Both the position numbers and the translations under genes were made by a program. Source: Herbiconiux moechotypicola (lineage in GTDB: Bacteria > Actinomycetota > Actinomycetes > Actinomycetales > Microbacteriaceae). Taken from it: DNA of 64,000 bases. Of the stretch, positions 24,838 through 33,912 are shown in pieces; within the stretch, counting starts at the first letter, position 1, and each line of letters opens with the position of its first letter. The stretch lies in assembly GCF_024979255.1 (NCBI RefSeq), contig NZ_JANLCN010000003.1, positions 62,001 through 126,000 on the forward strand, written 5' to 3'. The notes under the pieces were generated by a model, which saw only the letters and a list, made by a program, of their open reading frames with translations, did no database searches and was not told the origin of the DNA.

Positions 24838-25857
24838 GACGGACTTTTTGGCCCGCGAGGGCTGCACGCGGGGCGGCTCGCCCGGCATCTTCGGGAAGTC
24901 GGGCGGGAACGGCAGCTCGCCGAGCCCCGCCGCGAGGTCGCGCTCCCACCAGCCGAGCAGCGTGTCGATGCGCCCGGGCGAGGCACCCATGCCCGCCCAC
25001 GGGTCGCCCACCGACGCGAGCCTCTCGGGCACCGTCAGCACGGTGAAGGCGGCCGGGTCGACCGACGGCAGCTCCTCCCAGGTGACCGGGGTGGAGACCG
25101 TGGCGGTCGGCAGCGCCCGGGCGCTGTAAGCGCCGGCGATGGTGCGGTCGCGGTTGGCCTGGTTGAAGTCGACGAAGATGCGCTCGCCGCGCTCCTCCTT
25201 CCACCAGTGGGTGGTGACCGCCGTGGGCATCCGCCGTTCGAGCTCACGGGCCGCGGCGATGACGGCGTGCCGCACGTCGAGGAACTCGGCGACCGGCTCG
25301 ATCGGCGCATAGACGTGCAGGCCCCGGTTGCCCGAGGTCTTGACGAACGCGGTGAGCCCTGCCTCGTCGAGCACCGCACGCAGCTCGAAAGCCGCCGTCA
25401 CGGCCTCGGCGAACTCCGTGCCCGGCTGCGGGTCGAGGTCGATGCGCAACTGGTCGGGGAAGTCGGAGGTCTCGGCGCGCGAGGCCCACGGGTGGAACAC
25501 GATCGTGTTCATCTGCGCCGCCCACACCGCGGCGGCCGGCTCGTCGATGACGAGTTGCGGATGCGAGCGGGCGCTCGGGTAGGTGACCGTCACCGCGCGG
25601 ATGAACGGGGGCGCACCCTTGGGCGGGTTCTTCGAGAAGTACTGGTCGCCGTCGACCCCGTCGGGAAAGCGCTGCAGCGCCACCGGCCGATCGCCGTTGG
25701 CCTCGACGAACGGCCCGCCGACGGCGACGAGGTAGTTGACGTAGTCGAGCTTGGTGATGCCGAGCTCAGGCCAGAGCACCCGCGAGGGGCTGGAGACCCG
25801 CATTTCGCGGTCGCCGTCGGGCCCGGGCACCGACACCGTCGTCGCTTCGCTGGCCAT
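24829..25857 (-). CDS. LigD-type polymerase domain protein (PolDom, primase-polymerase)
   Basis: A 342-residue archaeo-eukaryotic primase superfamily protein, unfused. It contains NPPKGAPPF, the catalytic DxD in LRIDLDPQPG near residue 140, SGNRGLHVYAPI near 172-183, and RIFVDFNQANRDRTIAGAYS near 225-244. PolDom enzymes fill gaps with dNTPs or rNTPs in non-homologous end joining. It stops within the hairpin shared with ligC and starts 9 bases before the end of the SPFH gene region on the same strand, so it may be expressed behind its own weak promoter. Confidence 0.9.
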   Translation of the reverse strand: MASEATTVSVPGPDGDREMRVSSPSRVLWPELGITKLDYVNYLVAVGGPFVEANGDRPVALQRFPDGVDGDQYFSKNPPKGAPPFIRAVTVTYPSARSHPQLVIDEPAAAVWAAQMNTIVFHPWASRAETSDFPDQLRIDLDPQPGTEFAEAVTAAFELRAVLDEAGLTAFVKTSGNRGLHVYAPIEPVAEFLDVRHAVIAAARELERRMPTAVTTHWWKEERGERIFVDFNQANRDRTIAGAYSARALPTATVSTPVTWEELPSVDPAAFTVLTVPERLASVGDPWAGMGASPGRIDTLLGWWERDLAAGLGELPFPPDFPKMPGEPPRVQPSRAKKSVAE

Positions 25858-25866
25858 CGTTCTGCG

Positions 25867-27399
25867 CTACTCCGTGGCCTTCGGCGTGACGCGGGGAGCG
25901 GCCGCCTTTCCGAGCGCCTTGCCCGCCGCCTCGCCCGCGGCCTGACCCGACACCCGCCCCGTGACGATCTCGGCGATGTCGATGCCCACGAGGTCTTTCA
26001 CGATCTGCACGCTCGACGCCAGCTGCGACGCCACATTGTCGCCCACCTGCGAGGCGCCCGACCCGTCGCTCGAGATGACGGTCATGTTCGCGATGGCCGC
26101 GAGCGGCTCGGAGGCGGCCCGCACGATGGCGGGGAGCTCGGCGATCACCTGCTGACGCAGCAGGTCGTCGGCGCCCTCCTCCAGCGCGTCGGCCTTCGCC
26201 CGCGTGGCCTCCGCCTCGGCGGCACCCTTGAGGCGGATGGCGGTCGCCTCGGCCTCACCCTCGGCCTTGAGCGCCTCCGAGGCGGCGATGCGCCGGTTCT
26301 TCTCGGCCACACCCTCCGCCTCGAGGGCCTCGGCCGCGCTGCGACGGCGGTTGCGCTCGGCGAGACCCTCGGCCTCCACGGCCTCGGCCACAGCCTTGCG
26401 TCGGTCGCGCTCGGCGTTCGCGGCCGCGACCGCCGCCGCGGCGTCGGCCTGCGCCTTCTTCTCGAGCGAGTAGGCCTCGGCGTCGGCGACCGCGCGGATC
26501 TCGGCGTCGAGCTCCTGCTTGCGCAGACCCACGCGCTTGCCCGCGGTGATCTCCTGCTGGGCGATGACCTCCTGCTGCGAGATCGCCTCGGCCAGCGGCC
26601 TCGAGGCCGCGGCCTCGGCGCGCGCCTTGTCGGTCTCCTTCTGGATCTCGGCGTTGCGCAGGTCGAGCTTGCGCTGCTGCTCGGCGACGGCCTGGTCGGC
26701 CTCGATGCGCGCCTCCTCCGAGGTGCGCCGCGCCACCGACTCGGCCACCTCGGCGACCTGCTTCACGCGAGCGGCCTCCGCGCGCCCGAGGTCGCGGATG
26801 TAACCGTTGTCGTCGTCGATCTCCTTGATCTGCAGCGTGTCGATCTGGAGCCCCTGCACGTCGAGCGACTCGCGCACCGCGTCGAGCACCTGGCCCTGGA
26901 GCGCCTGCCGGTTGGTGATGATCTCGGTCACCGTGAGCTGACCCACGATCGATCGCACCGAACCCGAGAGCACCTCCTCGGTGGAGGTCTCGATCTGGTC
27001 CTGCTGGTTGAGGAAGCGCTGGGCGGCGGCGCGCACCATCGACTCCGAGCCGCCCACCTTCACCACGGCGACCGCGTTCACCTTGATGGTGATGGCGTCC
27101 TTCGTCTGCGCGGTGGCCTGCACGTTGAGCTGCCGGCTGCGCAGCGACAGCTTGAAGTAGGCCTCCACGATGGGCTTCACGAACACGCGCGAGCCGAACA
27201 CCACGCGCTGGCCGGCGTTCTCGTCTTCTTCGAGCGGGGTGGTGCCGGGCTTCACCGACTTCTGACGAGAGGTGACGATGATCGCCTCGTCGGGCTTGGC
27301 CACCTTGATGCCCCGCAGGAGCACGATGAGCACGATGAGCAGCACCACGATGCCGGCGGCGACGCCGATGGCGGCGAGGAGGGAGTCGAACGAGAACAA
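25867..27399 (-). CDS. flotillin-like SPFH-domain protein
   Basis: A 510-residue protein. It has an N-terminal membrane anchor (LLAAIGVAAGIVVLLIVLIVLL), an SPFH/band-7 domain (about residues 30-215) and a very long Ala/Glu-rich coiled coil (about 220-440). The coiled coil has recurring motifs, AEALEAEGVAEKNRRIAASEALKAEGEAEA and close variants (fewer than 20 residues each), and a Gly/Ala tail follows. The start is most likely TTG at 27399, preceded by GGAAGG at 7 bases; no ATG or GTG start fits. Flotillins organise membrane microdomains, and this is the expected role. The gene is followed by PolDom on the same strand. Confidence 0.82.
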   Translation of the reverse strand: MFSFDSLLAAIGVAAGIVVLLIVLIVLLRGIKVAKPDEAIIVTSRQKSVKPGTTPLEEDENAGQRVVFGSRVFVKPIVEAYFKLSLRSRQLNVQATAQTKDAITIKVNAVAVVKVGGSESMVRAAAQRFLNQQDQIETSTEEVLSGSVRSIVGQLTVTEIITNRQALQGQVLDAVRESLDVQGLQIDTLQIKEIDDDNGYIRDLGRAEAARVKQVAEVAESVARRTSEEARIEADQAVAEQQRKLDLRNAEIQKETDKARAEAAASRPLAEAISQQEVIAQQEITAGKRVGLRKQELDAEIRAVADAEAYSLEKKAQADAAAAVAAANAERDRRKAVAEAVEAEGLAERNRRRSAAEALEAEGVAEKNRRIAASEALKAEGEAEATAIRLKGAAEAEATRAKADALEEGADDLLRQQVIAELPAIVRAASEPLAAIANMTVISSDGSGASQVGDNVASQLASSVQIVKDLVGIDIAEIVTGRVSGQAAGEAAGKALGKAAAPRVTPKATE

Positions 27400-27491
27400 C
27401 AGGCGGCCTTCCAGGAGGGAGCGGTCGGATGGATCAGAAACCGTTCGGGTCGATCTCTCCCCTCCAGTATGGCTGCTCCCCCCGACACTGC

Positions 27492-28441
27492 CTACGGGAT
27501 GGCTCCCGCGAACCGCGCCATGCGGTACTGGTCGGGCCACTCCATCGACGCCCCGAGCTCCACGGCCGCCCGCCGCACGAGCATCCGGTCGCGCAAGAAC
27601 TCGCGCCCCACGAACACGGCGTCGGCCGCCCCCTCGGCGAGCACCTCCTCGAACTCCCGGGGCGTCGTGAGCAGGCCCACGGCAGCGACGGGCACCGTGG
27701 CCGCCTCGCGCACGGCCCGGGCCAGCGCCACCTGATACCCGCGGCCGATGGCGATCGCCTGCCGCGGGTCGAGCCCGGCGACACCGCCCGCCGCACGTCC
27801 TCGACCACCTCGAACAGCATCCGGGCGCGACCCTCGGGCGACGAGCCGTAGCCGTCGGTGCGGTGGTTCGCGAGCGGCGACAGGAACTCGTGCAGCAGGT
27901 ACCCGTGCGCCGCGTGGATCTCGACCACAGCGAAGCCGGCATCCTCGGCCCGCCGCGCAGCCTCGCCGAACGAACGCACGACGTCGCCGATCTGCGAGAC
28001 CGTGAGCGACTCCGGCACCGCGTAGTCGCCGTACGGTACCGCCGACGGCGCGACCGTCGGCCACCCGCCGTCGGCGACCGCCACCGGCCCCGAGCCGTCG
28101 GCGATCGACGCGGTCGAGGCCTTGCGCCCCGCGTGCGCGAGCTGCAGCCCCATCGGCACGCCCTGCGAGCGCGCGAACGCGGTGATGCGCGCCCACCTCC
28201 CCTGCTGCTCGGCGTTCCAGATGCCCGTGCACACCGGCGTGATGCGCCCCTCGGGCCGCACCGCGGTGGCCTCGGCCATCACGAGCCCCGGCCCGCCGAC
28301 GGCGAGCGCCCCGAGGTGCACGGCATGCCACTCCTGGGGCAGCCCGTCGACGGCCGAGTACTGGCACATGGGCGACACCCAGAGCCGGTTCGCGAACGAG
28401 ACCCCGCGGATGCTCAGCGGAGCGAACAGCAGCGACGACAC
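27492..28441 (-). pseudogene. broken NADH:flavin oxidoreductase (Old Yellow Enzyme, YqjM-like)
   Basis: The first frame reads from GTG 28441 through FAPLSIRGVSFANRLWVSPMCQYS and EIHAAHGYLLHEFLSPLANHRTDGYG, then MLFEVVEDVRRAV. At about 27776-27786 the homology jumps to another frame reading LDPRQAIAIGRGYQVALARAV and on to the normal C-terminus at 27492. Compared with YqjM-type enzymes, roughly 45 residues are missing at the join, including the FMN-contacting VRIS strand. This is a real internal deletion as well as a frame change, so the enzyme is very probably inactive. It is the last gene of the monooxygenase operon. Confidence 0.8.
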
Positions 28442-28456
28442 GACGCCATCACCCGT

Positions 28457-29230
28457 TCACCGCGCCGTGTACCCGCCGTCGAGCGGCAGGTTCACGCCGG
28501 TCACCCACGCCGACTCGTCCGACGCGAGGTACAGCACCGCGTACGCGACCTCGACAGGCCGCCCGAGCCGCCTGATCGACTGGTTCGCGGTCATCATCTC
28601 CTCGTACGCGGGCAGGCCACCCGGGTACGCAGAGGCGATGCCCTCCACCAGCGGGGTGAGCACGGTCGACGGATGCACGGAGTTCACGCGTATGCCGTAT
28701 CGGCCATACGACGCCGCGTCCTGCTTCGTCTGCATCGTCACCGCACCCTTGGCCACGTGGTACGGCGTGAACTCGTCGTTGCCGATGAGCCCGTAGATCG
28801 AGGAGAAGTTCACGATCGAGCCGCCACCGCGCTCGATGAGGTGCGGCACCGCGTGCTTCGTGGCGAAGAACACGCCCTTCACGTCGACCGCGAACAGCGC
28901 GTCCCACTCCTCCTCGGTCACCTCGTGCGTGGGCTTGTCGACCCCGATGACACCGGCGCAGTTGACCAGCACGTCGAGCCCGCCGAACCGCGCGACCGCA
29001 CCCGAGACCGCGGAGGCGACACTCGCCTCGCGAGCTACGTCCATCTCGAAGAACTCGGCGATGCCACCGGATGCGGTGATGGCGTCCACGACCGAGCCGC
29101 TCAGCGCGGCGTTGAAGTCGGTCACCGCCACCGAGGCGCCCTCGGCCGCGAAGAGCTCGGCCGTGGCCGCGCCCATCCCGGAGGCGCCACCGGTGATGAG
29201 CGCGACCTTGCCCTCGAGCCGCCCCGTCAC
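28457..29230 (-). CDS. SDR-family alcohol dehydrogenase
   Basis: A classical short-chain dehydrogenase of 257 residues: TGGASGMG cofactor loop (13-20), NCAG near 90-93, catalytic S143/S144 region, Y157 and K161 (YHVAK), and a normal C-terminus ending in LPLDGGYTAR. D38 at the end of beta-2 (VTDFN) suggests NAD preference. It overlaps the monooxygenase gene by four bases (GTGA), so it probably makes or removes the ketone handled by that enzyme, as cyclohexanol-type dehydrogenases do. The exact substrate is unknown. Confidence 0.88.
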   Translation of the reverse strand: MTGRLEGKVALITGGASGMGAATAELFAAEGASVAVTDFNAALSGSVVDAITASGGIAEFFEMDVAREASVASAVSGAVARFGGLDVLVNCAGVIGVDKPTHEVTEEEWDALFAVDVKGVFFATKHAVPHLIERGGGSIVNFSSIYGLIGNDEFTPYHVAKGAVTMQTKQDAASYGRYGIRVNSVHPSTVLTPLVEGIASAYPGGLPAYEEMMTANQSIRRLGRPVEVAYAVLYLASDESAWVTGVNLPLDGGYTAR

Positions 29231-30888
29231 GCCGAGGCCCCCGCGGTCACGGGCGCGCCCGCCGGCGACCACAGCAGCGAGGCGTAGCCCGACTCCTCCA
29301 GCTCCTTGCAGTGCGCCTGGTACACCTGCCCACCTCCCATGTACACCTGGAACTCCTCGGCCTTGCCCGGCACGTTCTCGCCCAGGAACCAGGCCTTCGC
29401 CTTCTTGCCCTCGGAGTACATCACCGTCGCCTTGCCGGTGCGCTCGGCCTCGGCGGCCCACCACTCCTCCGACTCCGGCGTCGCCTCGAACCGCTCCACG
29501 CCGTTCGCCTCGGCCCAGGCCAGCGCCCGCTGCAGCCACTGCGCGCCGAGCTGGATCGGCACGACGAGGTTGGAGTACGGCGTCTGCGGCCCGAGCGACA
29601 TGAAGAAGTTCGGGAAACCGTTCGCGTTGATGCCGAGGTTCGACTTCAGCCCGTCCTCCTGCCACTTCTCACGCAGCGTGCGCCCACCGCGCCCGCGGAT
29701 GTCGATGTTCGTGAGCGTGCCCGTCATGGCGTCGAATCCGGTCGCGAAGATGATGACGTCGAGCTCGTACTCGGTGTCGCCCACCACGATCCCGCGCTCC
29801 GAGATCGACGTGATCGGCACCGCCTCGGTGTCGATGAGGTGCACGTGCGGCAGATTGAAGGTGTTGTAGTACCCGTGCCCGGTCGGCACCCGCTTTCCGT
29901 TGAAGGAGTACGAGGTGGGCGAGAGCAGCGCGGCCGTCTCCGGGTCTTTCACGATCTCGCGGATCTTCGACCGGATGAACTCCGAGGCGAGCTCCGAGGC
30001 CTCGTGGTCGGTGGCGAGGTCGTTGAAGCACTCGTTGGCGAAGTGGAACCCGCCCTCGTTCCACTTCGACTCGAAGATCTCGCGACGCTTCTCGGGAGAC
30101 ACCTCGAGCGCCGAGAACTCCGCCGGCTCCATGGCGACGCCGAACGGATGCGCGGCCGCCTTCGCGTAGATCGCGTCGTAGTTCTCGCGCACGTACTGCA
30201 TCTCCTCGGTGGAGACGGCGTCGTTGTTGGTCTCCACGATGAAGTTCGGCGTGCGCTGGAACACGAAGAACTCATCGACCTCCGGGGCGATCACGGGCAC
30301 GATCTGGATGCCCGAGGCCCCCAGTCCGATGAGCCCGACCTTCTTGCCCGTCAGGTCGACGCCCGTGCGCGGCCAGTGGGCGGTGTGGTACTTCTCGCCC
30401 CGGAACGAGTCGATGCCCGGGATGTCGGGGTAGATCGCCTGCGAGAGCACCCCCATCCCGCTCACCAGGTACTTCGTGGTGAGGGTGGAGCCGTCGGCGA
30501 ACGAGACCGTCCAGAGGTTCGTCTCCTCGTCGTACGCGGCCGAGTCGACCCGGGCGTTCAGCCGGATGTCCTTGCGCAGGTCGAGCCGGTCGGCCACGAA
30601 GTTGAGGTAGTCGAGCACCTCGGGGCCGGCCGGGTAGCGCTGCGTCCAGGTCCACTCCTCGCGCACCTCCTTCGAGAACGAGAAGGAGTAGTAGCTGAAC
30701 TCGCTGTCGGTGCGCACGCCCGGGTAGCGGTTCACCCACCAGGTGCCGCCGATGCCGTCCTCGCCGTCGACGACGAGGGTGTTCAGGCCGATCTCGCGCA
30801 GGTGGTGCAGCAGGGCGAGGCCGGAGAAGCCTGCTCCGATGACCACGGCGTCGTAGTCTCGGGTGGCCGCGGTGGTGGTGTCGGTCAT
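29227..30888 (-). CDS. Baeyer-Villiger-type flavin monooxygenase
   Basis: A 553-residue FAD/NADPH monooxygenase. The FAD loop GAGFSG is at 18-23, followed by GIGGTWWVNRYPGVRTDSE. The complete Baeyer-Villiger fingerprint FxGxxxHxxxWP (F162, G164, H168, W172, P173) is followed by the NADPH loop GLGASG near 187-192, and FATGFDAMTG lies near 385. The length fits type I enzymes such as cyclohexanone or 4-hydroxyacetophenone monooxygenase. It inserts oxygen beside a ketone to give an ester or lactone. The neighbours, an SDR and an alpha/beta hydrolase, provide the steps before and after. A GGAACACCTC-like site precedes the ATG. Confidence 0.9.
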   Translation of the reverse strand: MTDTTTAATRDYDAVVIGAGFSGLALLHHLREIGLNTLVVDGEDGIGGTWWVNRYPGVRTDSEFSYYSFSFSKEVREEWTWTQRYPAGPEVLDYLNFVADRLDLRKDIRLNARVDSAAYDEETNLWTVSFADGSTLTTKYLVSGMGVLSQAIYPDIPGIDSFRGEKYHTAHWPRTGVDLTGKKVGLIGLGASGIQIVPVIAPEVDEFFVFQRTPNFIVETNNDAVSTEEMQYVRENYDAIYAKAAAHPFGVAMEPAEFSALEVSPEKRREIFESKWNEGGFHFANECFNDLATDHEASELASEFIRSKIREIVKDPETAALLSPTSYSFNGKRVPTGHGYYNTFNLPHVHLIDTEAVPITSISERGIVVGDTEYELDVIIFATGFDAMTGTLTNIDIRGRGGRTLREKWQEDGLKSNLGINANGFPNFFMSLGPQTPYSNLVVPIQLGAQWLQRALAWAEANGVERFEATPESEEWWAAEAERTGKATVMYSEGKKAKAWFLGENVPGKAEEFQVYMGGGQVYQAHCKELEESGYASLLWSPAGAPVTAGASA

Positions 30889-30947
30889 GAGGTGTTCCTT
30901 TCGGTGGAAGGGGTGTGCGGGAGGGCGGGCCGGGGCTCGCGGGGCGT

Positions 30948-31850
30948 TCAGTGAGCGCGGTACCAGTCCGCGATGGCGGCGATCGACTCGTCGGCGGCGG
31001 GCAGGTTGCCCGCCTGGAGGGGGTAGACATGCTGCATGCCCGATGCGGCATGGAAGGTGACGTCGACTCCGGCGGCTCGCGCCACCTCGGCCAGCCGCTG
31101 GGCGTCGTGGAAGAGCGACTCGCTCTCGCTCGCGTCGATGTAGAGCGGCGGGAACCCGGTGAAGTCGGCGTAGAGCGGGTTCACGAGAGGATCGGTCGGC
31201 GATGCGCCGCCGGAGAGATACCGGTCGATGTTGCCCTGCAGCCCCTCGCGGGCGATGAGGAAGTCGGTGTCGTCGTTGGTCTCGATCGTCACGCCCGAGT
31301 TCTCCATGTCGACCCAGGGCGACACCGTGATGACCGCGCGGGGCAGCTCCCGGCCGGCGTCGCGCATCCGGAGCACCGTCGCGACGGCGATCGACGCCCC
31401 CGCGCTGTCGCCCACGAGCACGATGTCCGAGGCCGACCGTCCCGACTCCAGCAGCGCGTCGATGACGGCCGTGGTGTCGTCGAGCTGTGCGGGGTAGGGA
31501 TGCTCGGGCGCCAGTCTGAAGTCGAGCACGAAGCCGTTCGCGCCGCACGCCTTCGCGACGTGCCCGGCCATCTTGCGGTGGCTGGCCGAGGAGCCCAGCG
31601 CGAACCCGCCGCCGTGCAGGAAGAGCAGGATGCGCGACGCATCCGCCCCCGCCGGAAGCACCTCGAGACCGGGCACGCCGCCGATCGAAGTGGAGCGGTA
31701 GCTCACCTCCTCGGGCTCCGCGGTCGCCCGCTGCCAGTCCTCGAACACCCAGCGCATCAGCTGGAGGCTCATCTCGGGGTTGGCCTGGAACTCGACCGTC
31801 CACTGCGCATAGATCTCGCCGAGCAGGTCGGTCGGCTGGTTCGCTGACAT
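30948..31850 (-). CDS. alpha/beta hydrolase, hormone-sensitive-lipase type
   Basis: A 300-residue esterase with the oxyanion motif HGGG at 79-82, the nucleophile elbow GDSAG with S149, and the catalytic histidine H274 (GMQHVYPL). The lid region before residue 50 fits the HSL family. As the first gene of the operon with the monooxygenase and SDR, its likely job is to open the ester or lactone formed by the monooxygenase. ATG 31850 is chosen because GAGGAG lies 8 bases upstream; an in-frame start 12 bases earlier is less good. Confidence 0.88.
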   Translation of the reverse strand: MSANQPTDLLGEIYAQWTVEFQANPEMSLQLMRWVFEDWQRATAEPEEVSYRSTSIGGVPGLEVLPAGADASRILLFLHGGGFALGSSASHRKMAGHVAKACGANGFVLDFRLAPEHPYPAQLDDTTAVIDALLESGRSASDIVLVGDSAGASIAVATVLRMRDAGRELPRAVITVSPWVDMENSGVTIETNDDTDFLIAREGLQGNIDRYLSGGASPTDPLVNPLYADFTGFPPLYIDASESESLFHDAQRLAEVARAAGVDVTFHAASGMQHVYPLQAGNLPAADESIAAIADWYRAH

Positions 31851-32029
31851 GCGTTCACTCCTCATCGTCGGGGATGACACCAGGATGAACGCGGCCCCGA
31901 GCGGCCCGGAACGCTTGTCTCAAAAAGACGCAACGGTGTCTCAGGGTGAGCCGTCCGGCCCCCTCTCCCAGCCCGGAGACTTCTTGTCACGCAGCTCCTG
32001 CTCAACGACGAGAAACGAGGACAACGCCC
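31851..32029. promoter_or_regulatory. divergent control region with 21-bp-spaced direct repeats
   Basis: The 179 bases separate the esterase-monooxygenase operon from the importer operon. TGTCTCA occurs at 31916-31922 and again at 31937-31943, exactly 21 bases apart (two helical turns). An AAAAAGACG stretch between them gives partial dyad symmetry with the first copy. This is a good candidate site for one regulator acting on both operons. No regulator gene lies directly beside it; the AcoR-like and IclR-type proteins of this window are possible. Confidence 0.4.
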
Positions 32030-33193
32030 ATGTTCACCAAGAAGACACCGCTCATCGCACTGGGTGCGGTGACGCTGCTGGCCCTCTCGGGCTGTTCCAC
32101 CGGATCGCTGTCCTCCGACGGCTCCGACGCCGGGTCCGGGTCGGACTCCGGCAGCACCACCAGCGCCTCCGAGGTCACCGTCGGCACCGTCGGCGTGCAG
32201 GGCGACATCCAGGACATCTCGGCCTTCTGCGGCGACGACGACCTCACGGTCGCCCTCGCCGACGGCTTCGGCGGCAACTCCTGGCGCAAGATCACCCGCG
32301 CCATCTTCGAAGAAGAAGCCGCCAAGTGCCCCAACATCACCAAGGTGCTGTACACGGATGCGCAGGGCGACACCCAGAAGGCCATCAGCGACATCAACTC
32401 GCTGGTCGCCCAGGGGGTCGACGTGATCGTCACCTTCGTCGACGGCGGCGAGGCCCTCCTCCCCACCATCCAGAAGGCCACCGAGGCCGGCGTGAAGGTC
32501 GTGCCCTACGTCGGCTCGCCCGGCGGCACTCCGGGTGTCGACTACGTGGACTTCGTGTCGGAGGACATCAACACCTACGGCAAGAACCTGGCCGAGTGGA
32601 CCATCGAGAAGATGGGCGGCGAGGGCAACCTCGTCATGCTCGGCGGCATCGCCGGCAACTCCTACTCGCAGGCCGTGTTCGACGGCGTGATGGAGGCCGT
32701 CGAGGCCAACCCCGGCATCACCCTCCTCAACGAGGACGGCCCGGTGGCGACCGACTGGGAGCCCGGCAAGACCCAGCAGGTGGTGGCCGGCCTCATCACG
32801 AAGTACGGCGACATCGACGGCATCGTGGCCGACTACGGCGGAGGCTCGGTGGGCGGCATCCGCGCCTTCGAGGCCGCCGGCAAGCCGCTGCCGGTGTGGT
32901 CGGCGAACGACTCCAACGAGTTCGCCTGCCTCTGGTACCAGTACAAGGACGCGCAGCCGACCTACCAGATCGCCACGGAGTCCAGCCGCAACTGGGTCGT
33001 CACGGCCGCCCTGCACAAGGGCCTCGCGGCCGCCAACGGGCTGCCCAACGACGAGCCGTCGACCTACAACCTCGAGATCATCGAAGACTCCACCGACCCC
33101 GACAAGCAGCCGAAGTGCGAGTCGGAGCTGCCGCCCGACGCGATCCTCTCCTCCGGCCTCAGCGTCGACTCCCTGAAGAAGCTGTTCCAGTGA
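32030..33193 (+). CDS. CUT2-type substrate-binding lipoprotein
   Basis: A 387-residue lipoprotein with lipobox LSGC near residue 23, a Ser/Gly/Asp linker, and a type I periplasmic-binding fold. The core runs VALADGFGGNSWRKITRAIFEEEA and AISDINSLVAQGVDVIVTFVDGG (in part), like ribose/xylose/autoinducer-2 binding proteins. Four or five cysteines in the mature part are unusual for a sugar-binding protein and may form disulfides. It overlaps the following SDR gene by four bases. The ligand is unknown; the surrounding oxidative genes suggest an alcohol or polyol rather than a plain sugar. Confidence 0.85.
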   Translation: MFTKKTPLIALGAVTLLALSGCSTGSLSSDGSDAGSGSDSGSTTSASEVTVGTVGVQGDIQDISAFCGDDDLTVALADGFGGNSWRKITRAIFEEEAAKCPNITKVLYTDAQGDTQKAISDINSLVAQGVDVIVTFVDGGEALLPTIQKATEAGVKVVPYVGSPGGTPGVDYVDFVSEDINTYGKNLAEWTIEKMGGEGNLVMLGGIAGNSYSQAVFDGVMEAVEANPGITLLNEDGPVATDWEPGKTQQVVAGLITKYGDIDGIVADYGGGSVGGIRAFEAAGKPLPVWSANDSNEFACLWYQYKDAQPTYQIATESSRNWVVTAALHKGLAAANGLPNDEPSTYNLEIIEDSTDPDKQPKCESELPPDAILSSGLSVDSLKKLFQ

Positions 33194-33912
33194 ACCGCCT
33201 CGACGGAAAGGTCGCCATCGTCACCGGGGCCGGCCGCGGCATCGGCCGCTCCATCGCCGAGTCGTTCGCCGAGGAGGGCGCCACGGTCATCGCGACCGGC
33301 CGCGCGCCCTCCGACGCCTCCTTCCCCGACGGCGTCGAGTACCACCGGCTCGACGTCTCGCGGGAGGAGGACTGGCAGCGGGTGGTGGCCGATGTCATCG
33401 CCGCCCACGGTCACGTCGACGTGCTGGCCAACAACGCCGGCATCATCGCCTACGAGACGCTGCACGACCTCACGGTCGACGACTGGAACACGGTGGTGGC
33501 CGTGAACCAGACCGGCACCTGGCTCGGCATGCGCGAGGTCATCCCGCACATGATCGCGCAGGGCGGCGGGTCGATCATCAACATCTCGTCGATCTGGGGT
33601 TCCGTCGCGGTCTCCGGTGCGCACGCCTATCACGCCACCAAGGGCGCCGTGCGCACCATGTCCAAGAGCGCGGCGATCACCTACGCGAAGGAGAACGTGC
33701 GCGTGAACTCGGTGCACCCGGGCTTCATCGAGACGCCGCTCACCGACGCGCAGGCGCCGGAGATCAACGACTACGTGGTGTCGATGACCCCGATGGGCCG
33801 CGCGGGCAAGCCCCGCGAGATCGCCAATGGGATCGTGTTCCTGGCCTCCGACGAGGCCAGCTTCGTCACCGGATCCGAGCTCGTCATCGATGGAGGGTAC
33901 CTAGCGCAATGA
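33190..33912 (+). CDS. SDR-family dehydrogenase embedded in importer operon
   Basis: A classical SDR of 240 residues: TGAGRGIG (12-19), NNAG near 81-84, S133/S134, Y147 and K151 (YHATK). The Gly-Arg at the end of the second strand (ATGRAP) suggests NADP use. It starts with GTG overlapping the binding-protein stop and ends with an ATGA overlap into the ATPase-permease gene, so it is translationally coupled on both sides. That placement strongly suggests it acts on the imported compound; this is inference from context. Confidence 0.88.
   Translation: MNRLDGKVAIVTGAGRGIGRSIAESFAEEGATVIATGRAPSDASFPDGVEYHRLDVSREEDWQRVVADVIAAHGHVDVLANNAGIIAYETLHDLTVDDWNTVVAVNQTGTWLGMREVIPHMIAQGGGSIINISSIWGSVAVSGAHAYHATKGAVRTMSKSAAITYAKENVRVNSVHPGFIETPLTDAQAPEINDYVVSMTPMGRAGKPREIANGIVFLASDEASFVTGSELVIDGGYLAQ

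Noticed and set aside
25207-27735. 842-residue plus-strand frame opposite PolDom and SPFH genes
   Set aside because: Mirror of the coiled-coil codons; the minus strand has clear family motifs.
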